Source of the DNA: Erodium maritimum | Taxonomy: Eukaryota > Streptophyta > Magnoliopsida > Geraniales > Geraniaceae | Length of the DNA: 64,000 nucleotides | Assembly (NCBI GenBank): GCA_963921825.1 | Contig: OY997591.1 | Coordinates: 54,847,031 to 54,911,030 of the forward strand | Direction of reading: 5' to 3' | In this document: one piece after another, positions 44,724 to 55,199 of the stretch | Layout of the letters: each line of letters starts with the position of its first letter | How positions within the stretch are numbered: the stretch's first letter is position 1 | Notes under the pieces: generated by a model | Database searches by the model: none | Seen by the model: the letters and a program-made list of their open reading frames with translations, nothing else | What the model was told of the DNA's origin: nothing | Program-made: the position numbers and the translations under genes

Positions 44724-46949
44724 ATGGCTAAGGAAGGTGCAGCAGCTACAAGAGATATGGAATGGAGGATTAACCTAGGCGACGGGACGTCGAAGGAGCT
44801 GTCCGAGGAGTCCGGCGGCGTGCTGCGGAGGTTCTGGTCGGGGTTGAAAGGTTTGGTTGTTGGGTTTGTTTTGAAGATATGGAGGTTTTTGGAGAAAGCT
44901 TGGAACATAGCTGTTGCGGAGCCAAAGAAGGCGATTCATGGGACTAAGGTTGGTTTGGCTCTTTCTCTTGTGTCGGTCTTCTACTACATGAAGCCTTTGT
45001 ACGATGGGTTTGGAGGCAATGCCATGTGGGCTGTCATGACCGTTGTGGTAGTTTTTGAATACACTGTCGGTAAGTAGTCAAAACATCAAACTTGACCTAC
45101 CTACGTACCTAGTATGTTATGTTATTACATGCATGCACACGTGACACGTACACTTAATAACAAAACTGGTCGGTTCCTTGAAGGTGCTACGCTGTGCAAA
45201 TGTATTAATAGAGCAATAGGAACATTTCTGGCTGGATTGCTCGGGGTTGGTGTTAATTGGGTCGCCGATCACTCAGGAGCCGAGCTTGAGCCAGTCATTC
45301 TTGGAATCTCACTTTTTATTCTCGGTATGCATTTTTCGTCGAACTAAACATTTAAACTCAACGTATTCTGTATGTACGTTTTTAGGCCCTTTAGGGCCAT
45401 CTGAACGTTTTTGGGTTTTGTCGTTGATTTGGTGGTATGCGGTTTCCTTCCTGTGATCCATGTTATTATTTTAATGCATTATTTTCTTTCTGATCATATA
45501 TGTATATATGTGGCAGCCTCGGCAACAACGTTTTCGCGGTTCATTCCATCGGTGAAAACTCGGTTTGATTACGGAGCTTTGATCTTCGTGCTCACCTTCA
45601 GCTTAGTTGCAGTTTCGGGCTACCGGGTCGATAAGTTGTTGGAGCTGGCACGCGACAGATTATCCACCATAGCTATAGGAACCTCTTTGTGCATCATCAT
45701 AAGCATGCTCTTTTATCCCACTTGGGCGGGAGATGAACTTCATAATATTATCATTAAGAATCTCGACAAACTTGCCGATTCCTTGGATGGTACGTAACCG
45801 AACATTTATCTTTTAAACTACATATATAAAATTGTTTTCCTAATACTTTGTTGTATATATTTCATTGAATTCAGGATGTGTATGTGAGTATTTCAAAGAT
45901 GAAAATGCTAGTACCGCTGGTGAAGGTGTTAGCAAAAAATTACTAGGCTACAAGTGTGTACTTAATTCCAAGGCAACAGAAGAGACAATGGTACGTACGT
46001 GTGTTTAATTTGCTTATGATGTTGAATTTAAATCCATATTGAAAAAAATATATAAATAAAAAGTTATTTAGGTTTTTTATTTAAAAGATACATATTTTAG
46101 CTGTGAAAGTTTGACTCAGTAGCCGTTTTAAACAAAATTTATATGGTATTAGAGTCTGGTTTAACCCACGGTCTATTTGTTTCCTCCATTATGTGGTCTT
46201 CGAAAGACTAGAGTCACACCCAATTAACAAAGTTGGCCTTTAAGGTTGTATTTTAGGCGTGGAAGCCTGATCTGATATAAATATTCTGTTTTAAACAAAA
46301 TTTACCGATGATCTAATTTATGATTGTGATTGTATAGTAAATCTGAACTAAATACACCACCTTTTGTACGTGAATTACTCTTGTGCAGGCCAATTTTGCA
46401 AGATGGGAACCAGCACACGGCAAATTCAACTTCGGACATCCCTGGAAAAAATATCTAATCATCGGAGCCTCGTTGCGCAGTTGCGCATATTGCATAGAAA
46501 CCCTCAACGGTTGTGTGAACTCCGACATTAAGGCGCCGGAGTACCTGAAGAAGCATATCGAGAGTGCATGCAAGACACTGAGCTCCCAGTCCTCAACCAT
46601 CTTGAAAGAACTGGCAGCAACGATGAAGACCATGAAGAGATCGTCCAAGATAGAAATAGCGACCGGAGACATGAACGTTGCAGTGCAGGAACTCAAAACT
46701 GTGTTGAGATCTCTGTCGTGCCACGCCATCGCCCCTCCTTCAGCCCCTCTCATGGGGATTGTCCCGCTGGCCACCGTGGCTTCCTTGTTGATTGAGACAG
46801 CGGCGAGGGTTGAGACATGTGTCGATGCGGTCGAGGAGCTAGCCCAGGTAGCTTGTTTTAAGGACAAAAAGAAATCCTCCAAAGGCAGAGTCCAGCCAAC
46901 GAACACCACCCAAGACGATGCAGCCATGAAGGCCCAACCAAAGGTCTGA
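44724..46949 (+). CDS. ALMT: Aluminium-activated malate transporter (ALMT family)
   Basis: The only host gene that looks intact. Exons: 44724-45069, 45184-45324, 45517-45789, 45875-45990 and 46389-46949. All introns are GT-AG (donors GTAAGT, GTATGC, GTACGT, GTACGT), the frame is kept at each junction, and the product is 478 residues. ALMT proteins are anion channels, often carrying malate, in the plasma or vacuolar membrane. The N-terminal half (about 60-240) holds the hydrophobic membrane segments, including GTKVGLALSLVSVFYYMKPLY, WAVMTVVVVFEYTVGATL across exons 1-2, and SATTFSRFIP plus FVLTFSLVAVSGYR in exon 3. The soluble half has the hallmark WEPAHG at 298-303. The start is the first ATG; length fits the family (about 450-550). 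The sequence recalls the ALMT2/ALMT10 type, but clade, membrane and substrate are not established. Intron 4 and the region after the stop carry transposon traces. Confidence 0.93.
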
Positions 46950-46957
46950 GTTCATCG

Positions 46958-47040
46958 TGTTAGAATATAACTATAATTGGGTCTTCAACTATCAGCTTGA
47001 TCTTTTAATTGAATTGATTCTCTAATATGGTATCAGAGTT
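46958..47040 (+). mobile_element. TRIM-like terminal repeat and primer site
   Basis: Starting 8 bp after the ALMT stop, TGTTAGAATATAACTATAA runs to CTCTAATA and then TGGTATCAGAG, an LTR start followed by a methionine-tRNA primer site. This layout is typical of small plant TRIM elements. The rest of the element is not recognisable, so it is likely a solo or decayed copy that now supplies ALMT 3' untranslated sequence. Confidence 0.5.
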
Positions 47041-47764
47041 TGACATCTCACGAACCCGGATTCAAACCTCATTCTCTACAAAAAAAAATTAATTTCCCTC
47101 TGTTTATCGTATCATGACATGATATATGATAGGTCCATTAATATTTTTGGGTTCTGCATGGGCATGCATGTTGTTGAATCCATGGCCTCTCATACGTACG
47201 TAAACTTATAAATTTGGCTTAAAGTTTTCTTTGTTACCGTACAATTAATCCTCCACACTTTTTGATGGATGGAGTAAAAAAAAGTTGATATTGTGATTGA
47301 ATGTAATGGTAGAGACATCAACATTCCACTTTTTCTTTTTTGTGCGTTCCACCACTTCCTGTAAACAACTATCATTAATTAATGTATCTATATCAATAAA
47401 AATAAATGTAATGTAATTATAAAATGAAAGTGTGTACTCCACCATTAATGGCCAACCTTAGTTGCTTTGTAATGTTGCATTACACAAGGCAATACACCCA
47501 CCTACCTTCTCTCTTTTGTGCGTTCCACCACTTCCATGCACGCCCGCGAACCACGATAATTAGTTTACCTTCTTAATTTATATATTGATATGCATTGAAT
47601 ACTTTTGTGCATGCGTTTGGAAACCAAATCATAAAACTCAAATGCATAAGATTTTTTTTAAGGTAGACTTAGTATTACATATAAAGTGATCCGAAAGCTA
47701 CTCGCATAAGAAACCGAAGACTACAAACCAAATAAAAAAACATAGCAAGGAATATAGCGAACTG
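47041..47764. other. ALMT downstream spacer
   Basis: About 720 AT-rich bases. A direct repeat (TTGTGCGTTCCACCACTTCC) occurs at about 47340 and again about 176 bp further on. AATAAAAATAAA near 47395 could serve as a poly(A) signal, but it is far from the stop codon. No gene seen. Confidence 0.4.
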
Positions 47765-48004
47765 AAATGGAAGTCCCTATAATAGGCCAAATGCCAATAA
47801 AAAATAATCTTCCATTTGACAATATTGTCGGGAGATTGATGATCACTCCAAGAATATTCAACGAAAGAACGAGTAGGAGACTTGGTTGGTCGTCCTTGAT
47901 GAGTTGGTTTGACGTAGGGCTGTCTCAAATCCTGGTTAACAACCTCTAGCGAAATGGAAGATTATTTTTTATTGGCATTTGGCCTAATATAGGGACTTCC
48001 ATTT
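47765..48004. repeat. Foldback element: 53-bp inverted repeats
   Basis: 47765-47817 and 47952-48004 are reverse complements with one mismatch in 53 bp, separated by 134 bp. Each arm itself begins AAATGGAAG and ends CTTCCATTT, so each arm carries its own 9-bp inverted ends. The right arm ends exactly where the duplicated ALMT sequence starts. It could be a MITE-like or foldback transposon or the scar of a repair event. I see no clear flanking target duplication. Confidence 0.75.
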
Positions 48005-48340
48005 ACGGTAAATCTAAACTAAATACACCCCTTTTTGTATGTCAATTATTCTTGTCCACGCCAATTTTGCAAAGATGGGAACCAACACACAACAAATTCA
48101 ACTTCGGACATCCCTGGAAATAATATTTGATCATCGGAGCCTCGTTGCGCAGCTGCGCATATTGCATAGAAACCCTCAACGGTTGTGTGAACTTCGACAT
48201 TAAGGCGCCGGAGTACCTGAAGAAGCATGTTGAGAGTGCATGCAAGACACTGAGCTCCCATTCCTTAACCATCTTAAAAGAACTGGCGGCGACGATGAAG
48301 ACCATGAAGAGATCGTCCAAGATAGAAATAGCGACCGGAT
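48005..48340 (+). pseudogene. ALMT intron 4 / exon 5 partial duplicate
   Basis: Matches ALMT from about 46335 in intron 4 to 46674 in exon 5. The splice acceptor has lost its AG (GTGCAG is now GTCCAC). One base is inserted in the A-R-W codons, and the lysine after PWK is a TAA stop. It ends at GCGACCGGA, where unrelated sequence begins. Surviving frame: IIGASLRSCAYCIETLNGCVNFDIKAPEYLKKHVESACKTL. It lacks exons 1-4 and the C-terminus, so it is not a gene. Confidence 0.93.
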
Positions 48341-48461
48341 AGATGTGATGGATCTATGTGTGCAGAGTGTGTTGAAAACTGGCTGACGTGATCATAGACA
48401 AATTGATACCGAGTGGTGTCGGCACCACCCTGAATGGGGTAGCCGGGAACTATCACCACCA

Positions 48462-48463
48462 CC

Positions 48464-48488
<25 letters not shown>
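48462..48488 (+). repeat. Homopolymer C27 tract
   Basis: Twenty-seven consecutive C followed by G and A8. Its length is unreliable in most sequencing technologies. Confidence 0.9.
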
Positions 48489-48497
<9 letters not shown>

Positions 48498-49728
48498 GGT
48501 CCATATTCGGATAAGCAATGGTGCTTCTCGCCCCTCACCTGTTGCGCCAAATCCATATCTTACTCCAATGTACCACCTGATTGGCCTTTATGACTCAGTG
48601 CTAAAGGCTCTAGTTCTGTCCCTTCCTTTGTGGATAGTGAGTTTCTTCTTGTTCTGTCCCTTCCCTTGTGGATAGTGAGTTTCTTCTTGTCTCTGATGGA
48701 TTCTCCCTCCAAATTTTCTTCTACTGGCCCTTTCCCAACCCAGGATTGTCTGGTGGAGAAGAAACTGGAATATGTGACTTTGTTTTTGCTTGACTTCCAA
48801 ACATATCCTCTACCAGATCTTGGTTCACTTAGGTGATATTTCGAACCCTATCTTGGGGTACCAGAAGTTGGGTGGGTGCCTCAGTTGAGGGTAGGGGGTC
48901 ACTCACTAGGAGGGATGTGGATATCTTGAGCTCCGAAGTGGTCGTTGGCGCGGTCTTGATGGGTCGGGTTGAGGACTTTACCCCTTGGTAGGGTCGGATA
49001 ATGGTTGGTCGGGGAGAAGGAGGGCCCACCACGCTCCTAACTGAACAAGCGTGGGCGGGCTCCCGGGATGAGGTTGACGACCTGGGTGGTCTTCCACCAT
49101 ATGCTTAGGGTATTTCCTAACTCTCTTATCTCCCGCCCTTTACATGTGAAGGCTCTACTAGCTTAATACATAGTCTATGGCGATGTGTTCTATCTACCCA
49201 CAGTCATAGCAATGGCCAAGTAAACGCTCATAACTAAAATGAATTGTTACCTTATAGAGTTGTTCCCTAAGTATGAGCAGGAGTTGGAGCTAAAGGGGTT
49301 GAGATAGGTTGATGCGAATGAAAATCCGAAGAGGACCATCCCAAGCTCGATCAGTGGAGTCTGTATCTACTCCCACTTCCTTGTATCTCTTTCTAACCGC
49401 TAGGTTGTGGACACGAACCCATAATGACATGTGGGTAAAAGGGATCTATGGTTCCCCTTCCCAAACACGCTCCAAATCCTCCTCCACTCTGAAAAGAACA
49501 ATTTCACTCGGTTTCTCATGGATCTCGCCTCCATACTTGGGATCTGCCATAGGGGATGACCCTTCCCAAAGACGAAGGGGGAGTCAAGGCCCTTTATAGC
49601 ATCCTTTGGTATGACGAGCTCCTCCAGAGACATACCCCAAAACAACTCTTCCATCATTGCCATCAATGGTTCTAGAGTGACCATCACACTCCGAGCGACC
49701 CTAAGATGGGTTCTAGGGTGGCTGAGGG
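48498..49728 (-). pseudogene. LINE ORF1 fragment (DUF4283, CCHC)
   Basis: Minus-strand remnant of plant LINE ORF1. From 49728 downward: LEPLMAMMEELFWG, then after a shift LWVRVHNLAVRKRYKEVGVDTDS near 49430-49350, then FSYERLLGHCYDCG-stop-IEHIAID near 49240-49180. The last is a CCHC knuckle with a stop inside. A Pro/Thr-rich linker (49032-48829) follows. It is cut at 49728 by the gypsy LTR. Several stops; inactive. Confidence 0.65.
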
Positions 49729-49996
49729 TGTCACGCCCCAAATCCGGTTTTGACCGGACTCGAGACGTGAACTAGGAATAATAGTAAATTAATAATAAGG
49801 TAAATTTTAATTGAAAAACAACTCTAAATCTTTGAGTTCCAAATAACCATTCTGATAAGTATGAATCAAAGCTCAAACCGAAACGGAAAAGAGAAACATA
49901 GTTTGTTACAAAAGTGCACGTAACCAGTACGTCTCTACTACAAAACAACCCGGATCCTCAAGCTCCCAAGCCCTGAATCAACAGCAAGGTCTACTC
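49729..49996 (-). repeat. Gypsy LTR (minus), 3'-end segment
   Basis: TGTCACGCCCC at 49729 is the reversed LTR end (GGGGCGTGACA). It matches the end of the gypsy B LTR (reverse of about 15050-15305: CTCGAGACGTGAACTA and AGCTCCCAAGCCCTGA). It is interrupted at about 49997 by copia sequence and resumes at 60402. Confidence 0.8.
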
Positions 49997-51957
49997 AGCA
50001 AGGTCACTGTAGTTGAAAGGTGTAGCCAAACGGAGAAATCGGACATTGTTAGACAATGGTCTGTTCCATGATTAGTTGGACTGATCTCCCAATCTCTTTT
50101 AGGGGTTTTGCTCTAGAGACGACCGCATTCATAGTGAATCGGGCTTCGACGAATGGTGTGGAAGGGACACCATTTTAAAAATGGTACGGGATGATGCCCG
50201 CTTTGTCCTTCCTAAAGATTTGTGGTTGCGAGGCTTATGTGAAACATTTGGTTTCGACTAAGCTCGAAACAAGATCTGAGATATGCACCTTCGTGTGGTA
50301 TCCCAAAGCAACAAGGGGATACTATTTCTACAATCCCAGTGAGAACATGGTGTTCGTCGCTTGGGGTGGGGTCTTTATGGAAAAGAAGTTTTGTTTCCAA
50401 AGACGTCATTGGGAGGACTGTGCATCTCGAAGAAATTCAGGATGGTACAGATCTGTGTAAACCAATTGGCAACCCAGTAGAAAGGAGCCAGAGATTGTCG
50501 TAGAGTAAGAACCAATTCCTGTTACAATTCCGGAAGGTCCAAGGCGATTTGAAAGGATCAATCTTCCACCTCCAAGATATGGTATCCGGAGGTGACAATG
50601 AAGTCATGGTGGATCACGATGATCCAGCCACCTTTCAGGAAGTCGTGGATGGGCCCAATTCCGAGTTATGGCTGGGAGCCATGAGGGAGGAAATGCAATC
50701 CATGTCGGACAACCGAGTCTGGGAACCGGTTGATCCCATCAATGGTGTGAGGACCATAGGATGCAAATGGATCTTCAAGGTGAAGATGGACATGGACGGC
50801 AACCCTCTGACCTACAAAGCTCAACTGGTGGCGAAAGGTTATAGGCAGATCCAATGGATTGACTATGAGGAAACCTTCTCCTTAGTGGCTATGGTCAAAA
50901 TCGATCCAAATTCTTCTTGATATAACTGCGTATCATAATTACGAGATATGTCAAGTGGATGTCAAAACCGCTTTCCTAAATGGAAATTTGACTGAGTACG
51001 TTTGTATGTCTCGACCCAAAGGTTTTGACGTTCCGAAGAATAAAGGAAAGATTTATAAATTGTTGAAATCCATTTATAAAGGAAAGATTTTATAAAGTGT
51101 TTTTCAATAAAGGACTTAGGCGATGCTTCTCATATCTTAAGGATTAAGATATGTAGAGATCACACCAAGAGGGTCTTGGATTTAAGTCAGGGAACCTATG
51201 TGAACAAGGCATTGAGTAGGTTCTTAATGCTCGATTCAAAGAAAGGACTCTTACCCACTAGTCATGGCATTCATCTCAGCAAGACTCAGTGTCCTAAGAC
51301 ACCTGATGAGCTGAAAAGGATGATGAGAATCCTATGCGCCTGGGGGCAGGATCGATCATATATGCCATGACATGTATGAGACCAGACGTCTCGTAAGCCT
51401 TATGTTGTACCAGTAGACATCATTCTAACCCGGGGGAAAGATGATGTTGAACTAGTCGTCGAAGGATGAGTAGACGCTAGTTTTCCAAGACAAATCCAGA
51501 TGACTTTAGAAGTCAATCAGGATATGTGTTTACGCTGAATGGCAGAGCTTTAACTGGGAAATCGTAAAGCAAGATACCATTGCCGAATCTACGACAGAGG
51601 CCAAGTACATGGATGCTGCAGAGGCAGCTAAGGAGGCTATGTGGATTTGGAAATTCATGGCAGGGCTGGGTGTAATTAAAAACCCATCCAGCCCGGTGAA
51701 TCCATCTTGCGACAACACAAGGGCCATTGCGCAAGCTAAAAGCCTAGATCGTATAACAAATCCAAACATGTACTGCGGCGTATCCACCTCATCAGATAAA
51801 TACTGAACTAAGGTGAAGTGAAGATAACCGATATTGCAACAGATGATAACATAGCCAACCCTTTGACTAAGGCAGTGTCACTGCCTGAACATGTTAGACA
51901 TGTAAAGTCGATGGAGACATATTGGAGTTTAGATTGGAACTAGGGCAAGTGGGAGAT
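49997..51957 (+). pseudogene. Partial copia internal region, first unit of array
   Basis: Near-identical to 56607-58728: integrase end, RT pieces (50549-50920: EVVDGPNSELWLGAMREEM, GCKWIFKVKMD) and RNase H (51609-51806). It lacks everything upstream of the integrase end, and it has a roughly 160-bp deletion near 51075-51090 that removes the middle of RT. It runs directly into the LTR at 51958 through the GGGCAAGTGGGAGA tract, so it is the 3' part of a second internal region sharing that LTR. Confidence 0.88.
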
Positions 51958-53645
51958 TGTTAGTCTTAGTGCCCGTAGTTCAATCCTAAATGTCCAAATG
52001 TACATATCATCGTTAGCAATAAAATTAAAGCGACTTTATATTACTTATGTGTTGGAGTAATATATCGACGTGTGCTCTGATCTATGCCCACCATGCGAAT
52101 AGAACCATAGATCGAGATAGATCACACTCGATGGGTCCCTAGTCAACAAAGCTTCACTAGAAGCGACTAGTATGAAAGATGGCTCTTTATGGCTTACGTT
52201 CTGTTAGTCATTGGAATGGGATTCCGGAGTCTGATCATAGATATCATGTGGGACATGATATTGGACGACCCGCCCTGAATATGTGCCATAGATTAAGTCA
52301 TGAACATATTCAGTGTTGTAGCTTGTCATGTATCCTTAGACCAAGGAGTCTTTGTGATCGCTATGTAGTCAACAACTGAGTTTGACCTGAGCCTAACGTT
52401 GTCCGTAACAGGGCTTCCATAACGGCCAGGATTGGCTTGGGGACGGGCTACATGAGTGACACGAAAGACGGCTAAGGGATTTATCCCTCATACTAAGGTA
52501 TGGGAAAGATATCGGTTCTCGGCCACTTGATCGAGAGTGACTGGAAGAATAGCATGGCCATGCACATGATACTGGGTATCATATCTTCAGTCATCTCACA
52601 TATCAAGGAACGGTGATTGAGAATAATAAGGATGACGACTCTATGCCTTATCTCAATCAGGATATCGGAGATAAAAGGATAATGACAGGGACGACGGAAA
52701 GGTTAAAATCGACAGGGTCGATTCGTTATGTAGTGTCAGGCAATACTAAAGTCTCGTTAGTTGCCACTTAAATAGGATCAAGTAAAATGGGATTTTACGT
52801 TGATCTATTGACATGCATAAACCTAAGGGTCACACCGGAGGATGAAACTCATTGACACATTTATGGAGAATGGCCAAAAGGGAGTTGTCTCGGGACATGA
52901 CCAAAACTGGGTTTTGGGTCATGTGCCCGTAATTGAATAGGACTTCACAGATCGAGACAAGGCTTGGAGTCTTGGGATTGATCGCGTCGGATAATGTTGG
53001 ACATTTCCGGTATGGAAGGCATGGAGGCGATGAGCGAATCACGGGACCTCGTTGGAAATGGCCACGGGCCATGTTCCAAGAGGCCCATGAAAGGCCCATG
53101 CAACCAAGGCCCATGGAACTAATTAATCAAGTCTTGATTAATTAGTACTAAGTAAGCAAGACAAGGATTAAGGTGTTGGTGATTCACCACCTAACCCAAT
53201 CTTGTCTTGCCATACTTTGTCCTATTTACACCTTACTTGACACCATACTTGTCCCATGCCTTTAGTTGGACAAGTATGGGTTTTTTTATGTTTAAGTCAT
53301 CTTTTTTCAACATAACAAACACTAGACAAGAATAGGAAACACATTTTCTCTCCCTCTTCCATGGCCATTTCGGGTTTGGCTAGTTTCCTCCTCCATTTTT
53401 GTGTTCTTGAGTCCTCAAAGAGAAGAACTACGTGGCTTTGATTCCCATGTGGATACGTAGGCGTCTTGGAGACTCAAGCCAATCATTCGTTACCCGGTGT
53501 TCTTGTTTTGGTAAGAACTAGTGCTGAAATTTTCTCTTGTGAATCCATTCTTTGTTAGTTGTTTCATGGTTTTAATCGTCTCTTGGTTTTCATTGATTTT
53601 CCGCTGCGAGTTGGTTCATCTCCAACCTTACCTCGAGACCCAACA
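51958..53645 (+). repeat. Copia LTR (middle of array)
   Basis: 1688 bp, TGTTAGTCTTAG to GACCCAACA. It serves as 3' LTR for the unit on its left and 5' LTR for the unit on its right. Confidence 0.93.
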
Positions 53646-53646
53646 G

Positions 53647-53659
53647 TGGTATCAGAGCC
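53647..53659 (+). other. Copia primer binding site
   Basis: TGGTATCAGAGCC one base after the LTR, as in the minus-strand copy. Confidence 0.85.
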
Positions 53660-55199
53660 GTGCTACCTTCGGGATTCACAAGACGGTGTTCAAAGTTTCG
53701 GTTTTGCTTGAAAGTTTCGTTTTTGGCATGTTGTTTTGCTAAATTGTTTGATAACATGTTTTAAATTATTGTTTATGGATTTAATGCATGTAAAATGAAT
53801 TTTTGAAAATTATTTCAAATCTGGAAATTTTGAAAAGAATTTGATTTTTGGGTCTCGGGAGCGGGACTCTCGGGGAGCCAAAACCGGGACCGAACGGGGC
53901 TCCGTTGGACGGAGCTAGGCCAAGCATGACCATTGGATGGTTGATATGCCAAGGCTAAACCGTTTTGTTAGTTATGACGAGTTTGGAACCTTCATGATGA
54001 ACTCGAAGATCAAATGTTCAAAAGTTTCATTTTTGAACGGTTTCGATAAACCGAGCATCAAAAAATTTCGAAACTTGGCTATTAATTAAAACCGGAAAAT
54101 CACATGATGTTTGATAACATTATTTTTGATAACACGATGTGTGATGTGATGTTGGCATGGTGTACATAATAGCCCCCAGCTCAATTTAATTATTTATCGC
54201 TTTTCACGGCCTGCGAGCCGTTAGAGTTAACGTGTAATTATTCTTTCAAGGTGTGGTCGTCGAACCACTTGTTTGTAATATTTATTTATTCCCGACCTAC
54301 GAGTCGTGTATTAAATTGTAATATTTTACTCAAGACGAAGAAAGGGCGAAAAGGTCATTTGGTGGCTTTTCGGGTGTTGGCATCGGCTTGGAGTCGGTGG
54401 AGCTCAAGAAGCTAGTGGGAGTTAGTTTAGGGGGCTATTATGTGCACATTTATCGCTTTATGCTTGGTTTAGTTTATGCATGATTAATTCTATGTGTTTT
54501 AGAATTGCATGCTTAACTTTATTTACCGAGCATATCACCTCACATGCAAAGATAAAATTGGACTTTTAATCCTTGTGTGTGAACCCTTAGAACCGTCATT
54601 GCATTGGATGTAGTTGACGGGTTCAAAGTAAGAATTACATTGGATGTAATTTGAGGCATCATTGCATTTGGAATGTAGTTGATGTGCTCATCGCATCTAG
54701 GATGTGCCAAAGTTTTGAACACAACTGGACAAGTAAAAGCGGGTCATGTCCGATACCTCCCAATCATCAACACCTTACTACCTCCCCGTCCTATGGTTGT
54801 CGTGCGCATTAGCGGAGCATCCATGGGGAAGCGGGGTAGTAGGTTTGGATGACATATGTGGGTGTCGTGCGCATTAGCGGAGCACCTACATAGTGACGAG
54901 CCATAGTTGAAAATTGGTGGACCCGACTACGATTCTCGGCCTGAGGTTGAGCTAGGGTAACAGATAGGGTAAGTCGTGTACATAAGTACATACCCTAGCC
55001 AAGAGTCACATTGGATGTGATTGGATGGAGTCCTACCTACATAGCTCGATAAAGTGGTGAGCATTAGTTCAGCTTAATCTAGTGAATCAAGGATCTTGGT
55101 TTCAGATTCTAAAGGTTTAGAATTGATTGTTGGTGTTTAAGCTTGATCTTCATAAAATTTATTCAGTTTACTGATTGAATTTTATCTGTTGTAGATCAA
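53660..55199 (+). other. Copia leader with 16-bp long-range stem
   Basis: Untranslated leader. GTACATAATAGCCCCC (54162-54177) can pair with GGGGGCTATTATGTGC (54430-54445), 16 bp with one G-U pair, enclosing about 250 bases. A 20-bp direct repeat GTCGTGCGCATTAGCGGAGC is at 54799 and 54864. No gene. Confidence 0.65.

Noticed and set aside
46313..46927. 204-codon minus-strand frame opposite ALMT exon 5
   Set aside because: The plus strand encodes conserved ALMT residues with correct splicing. The reverse frame has no recognisable domain.
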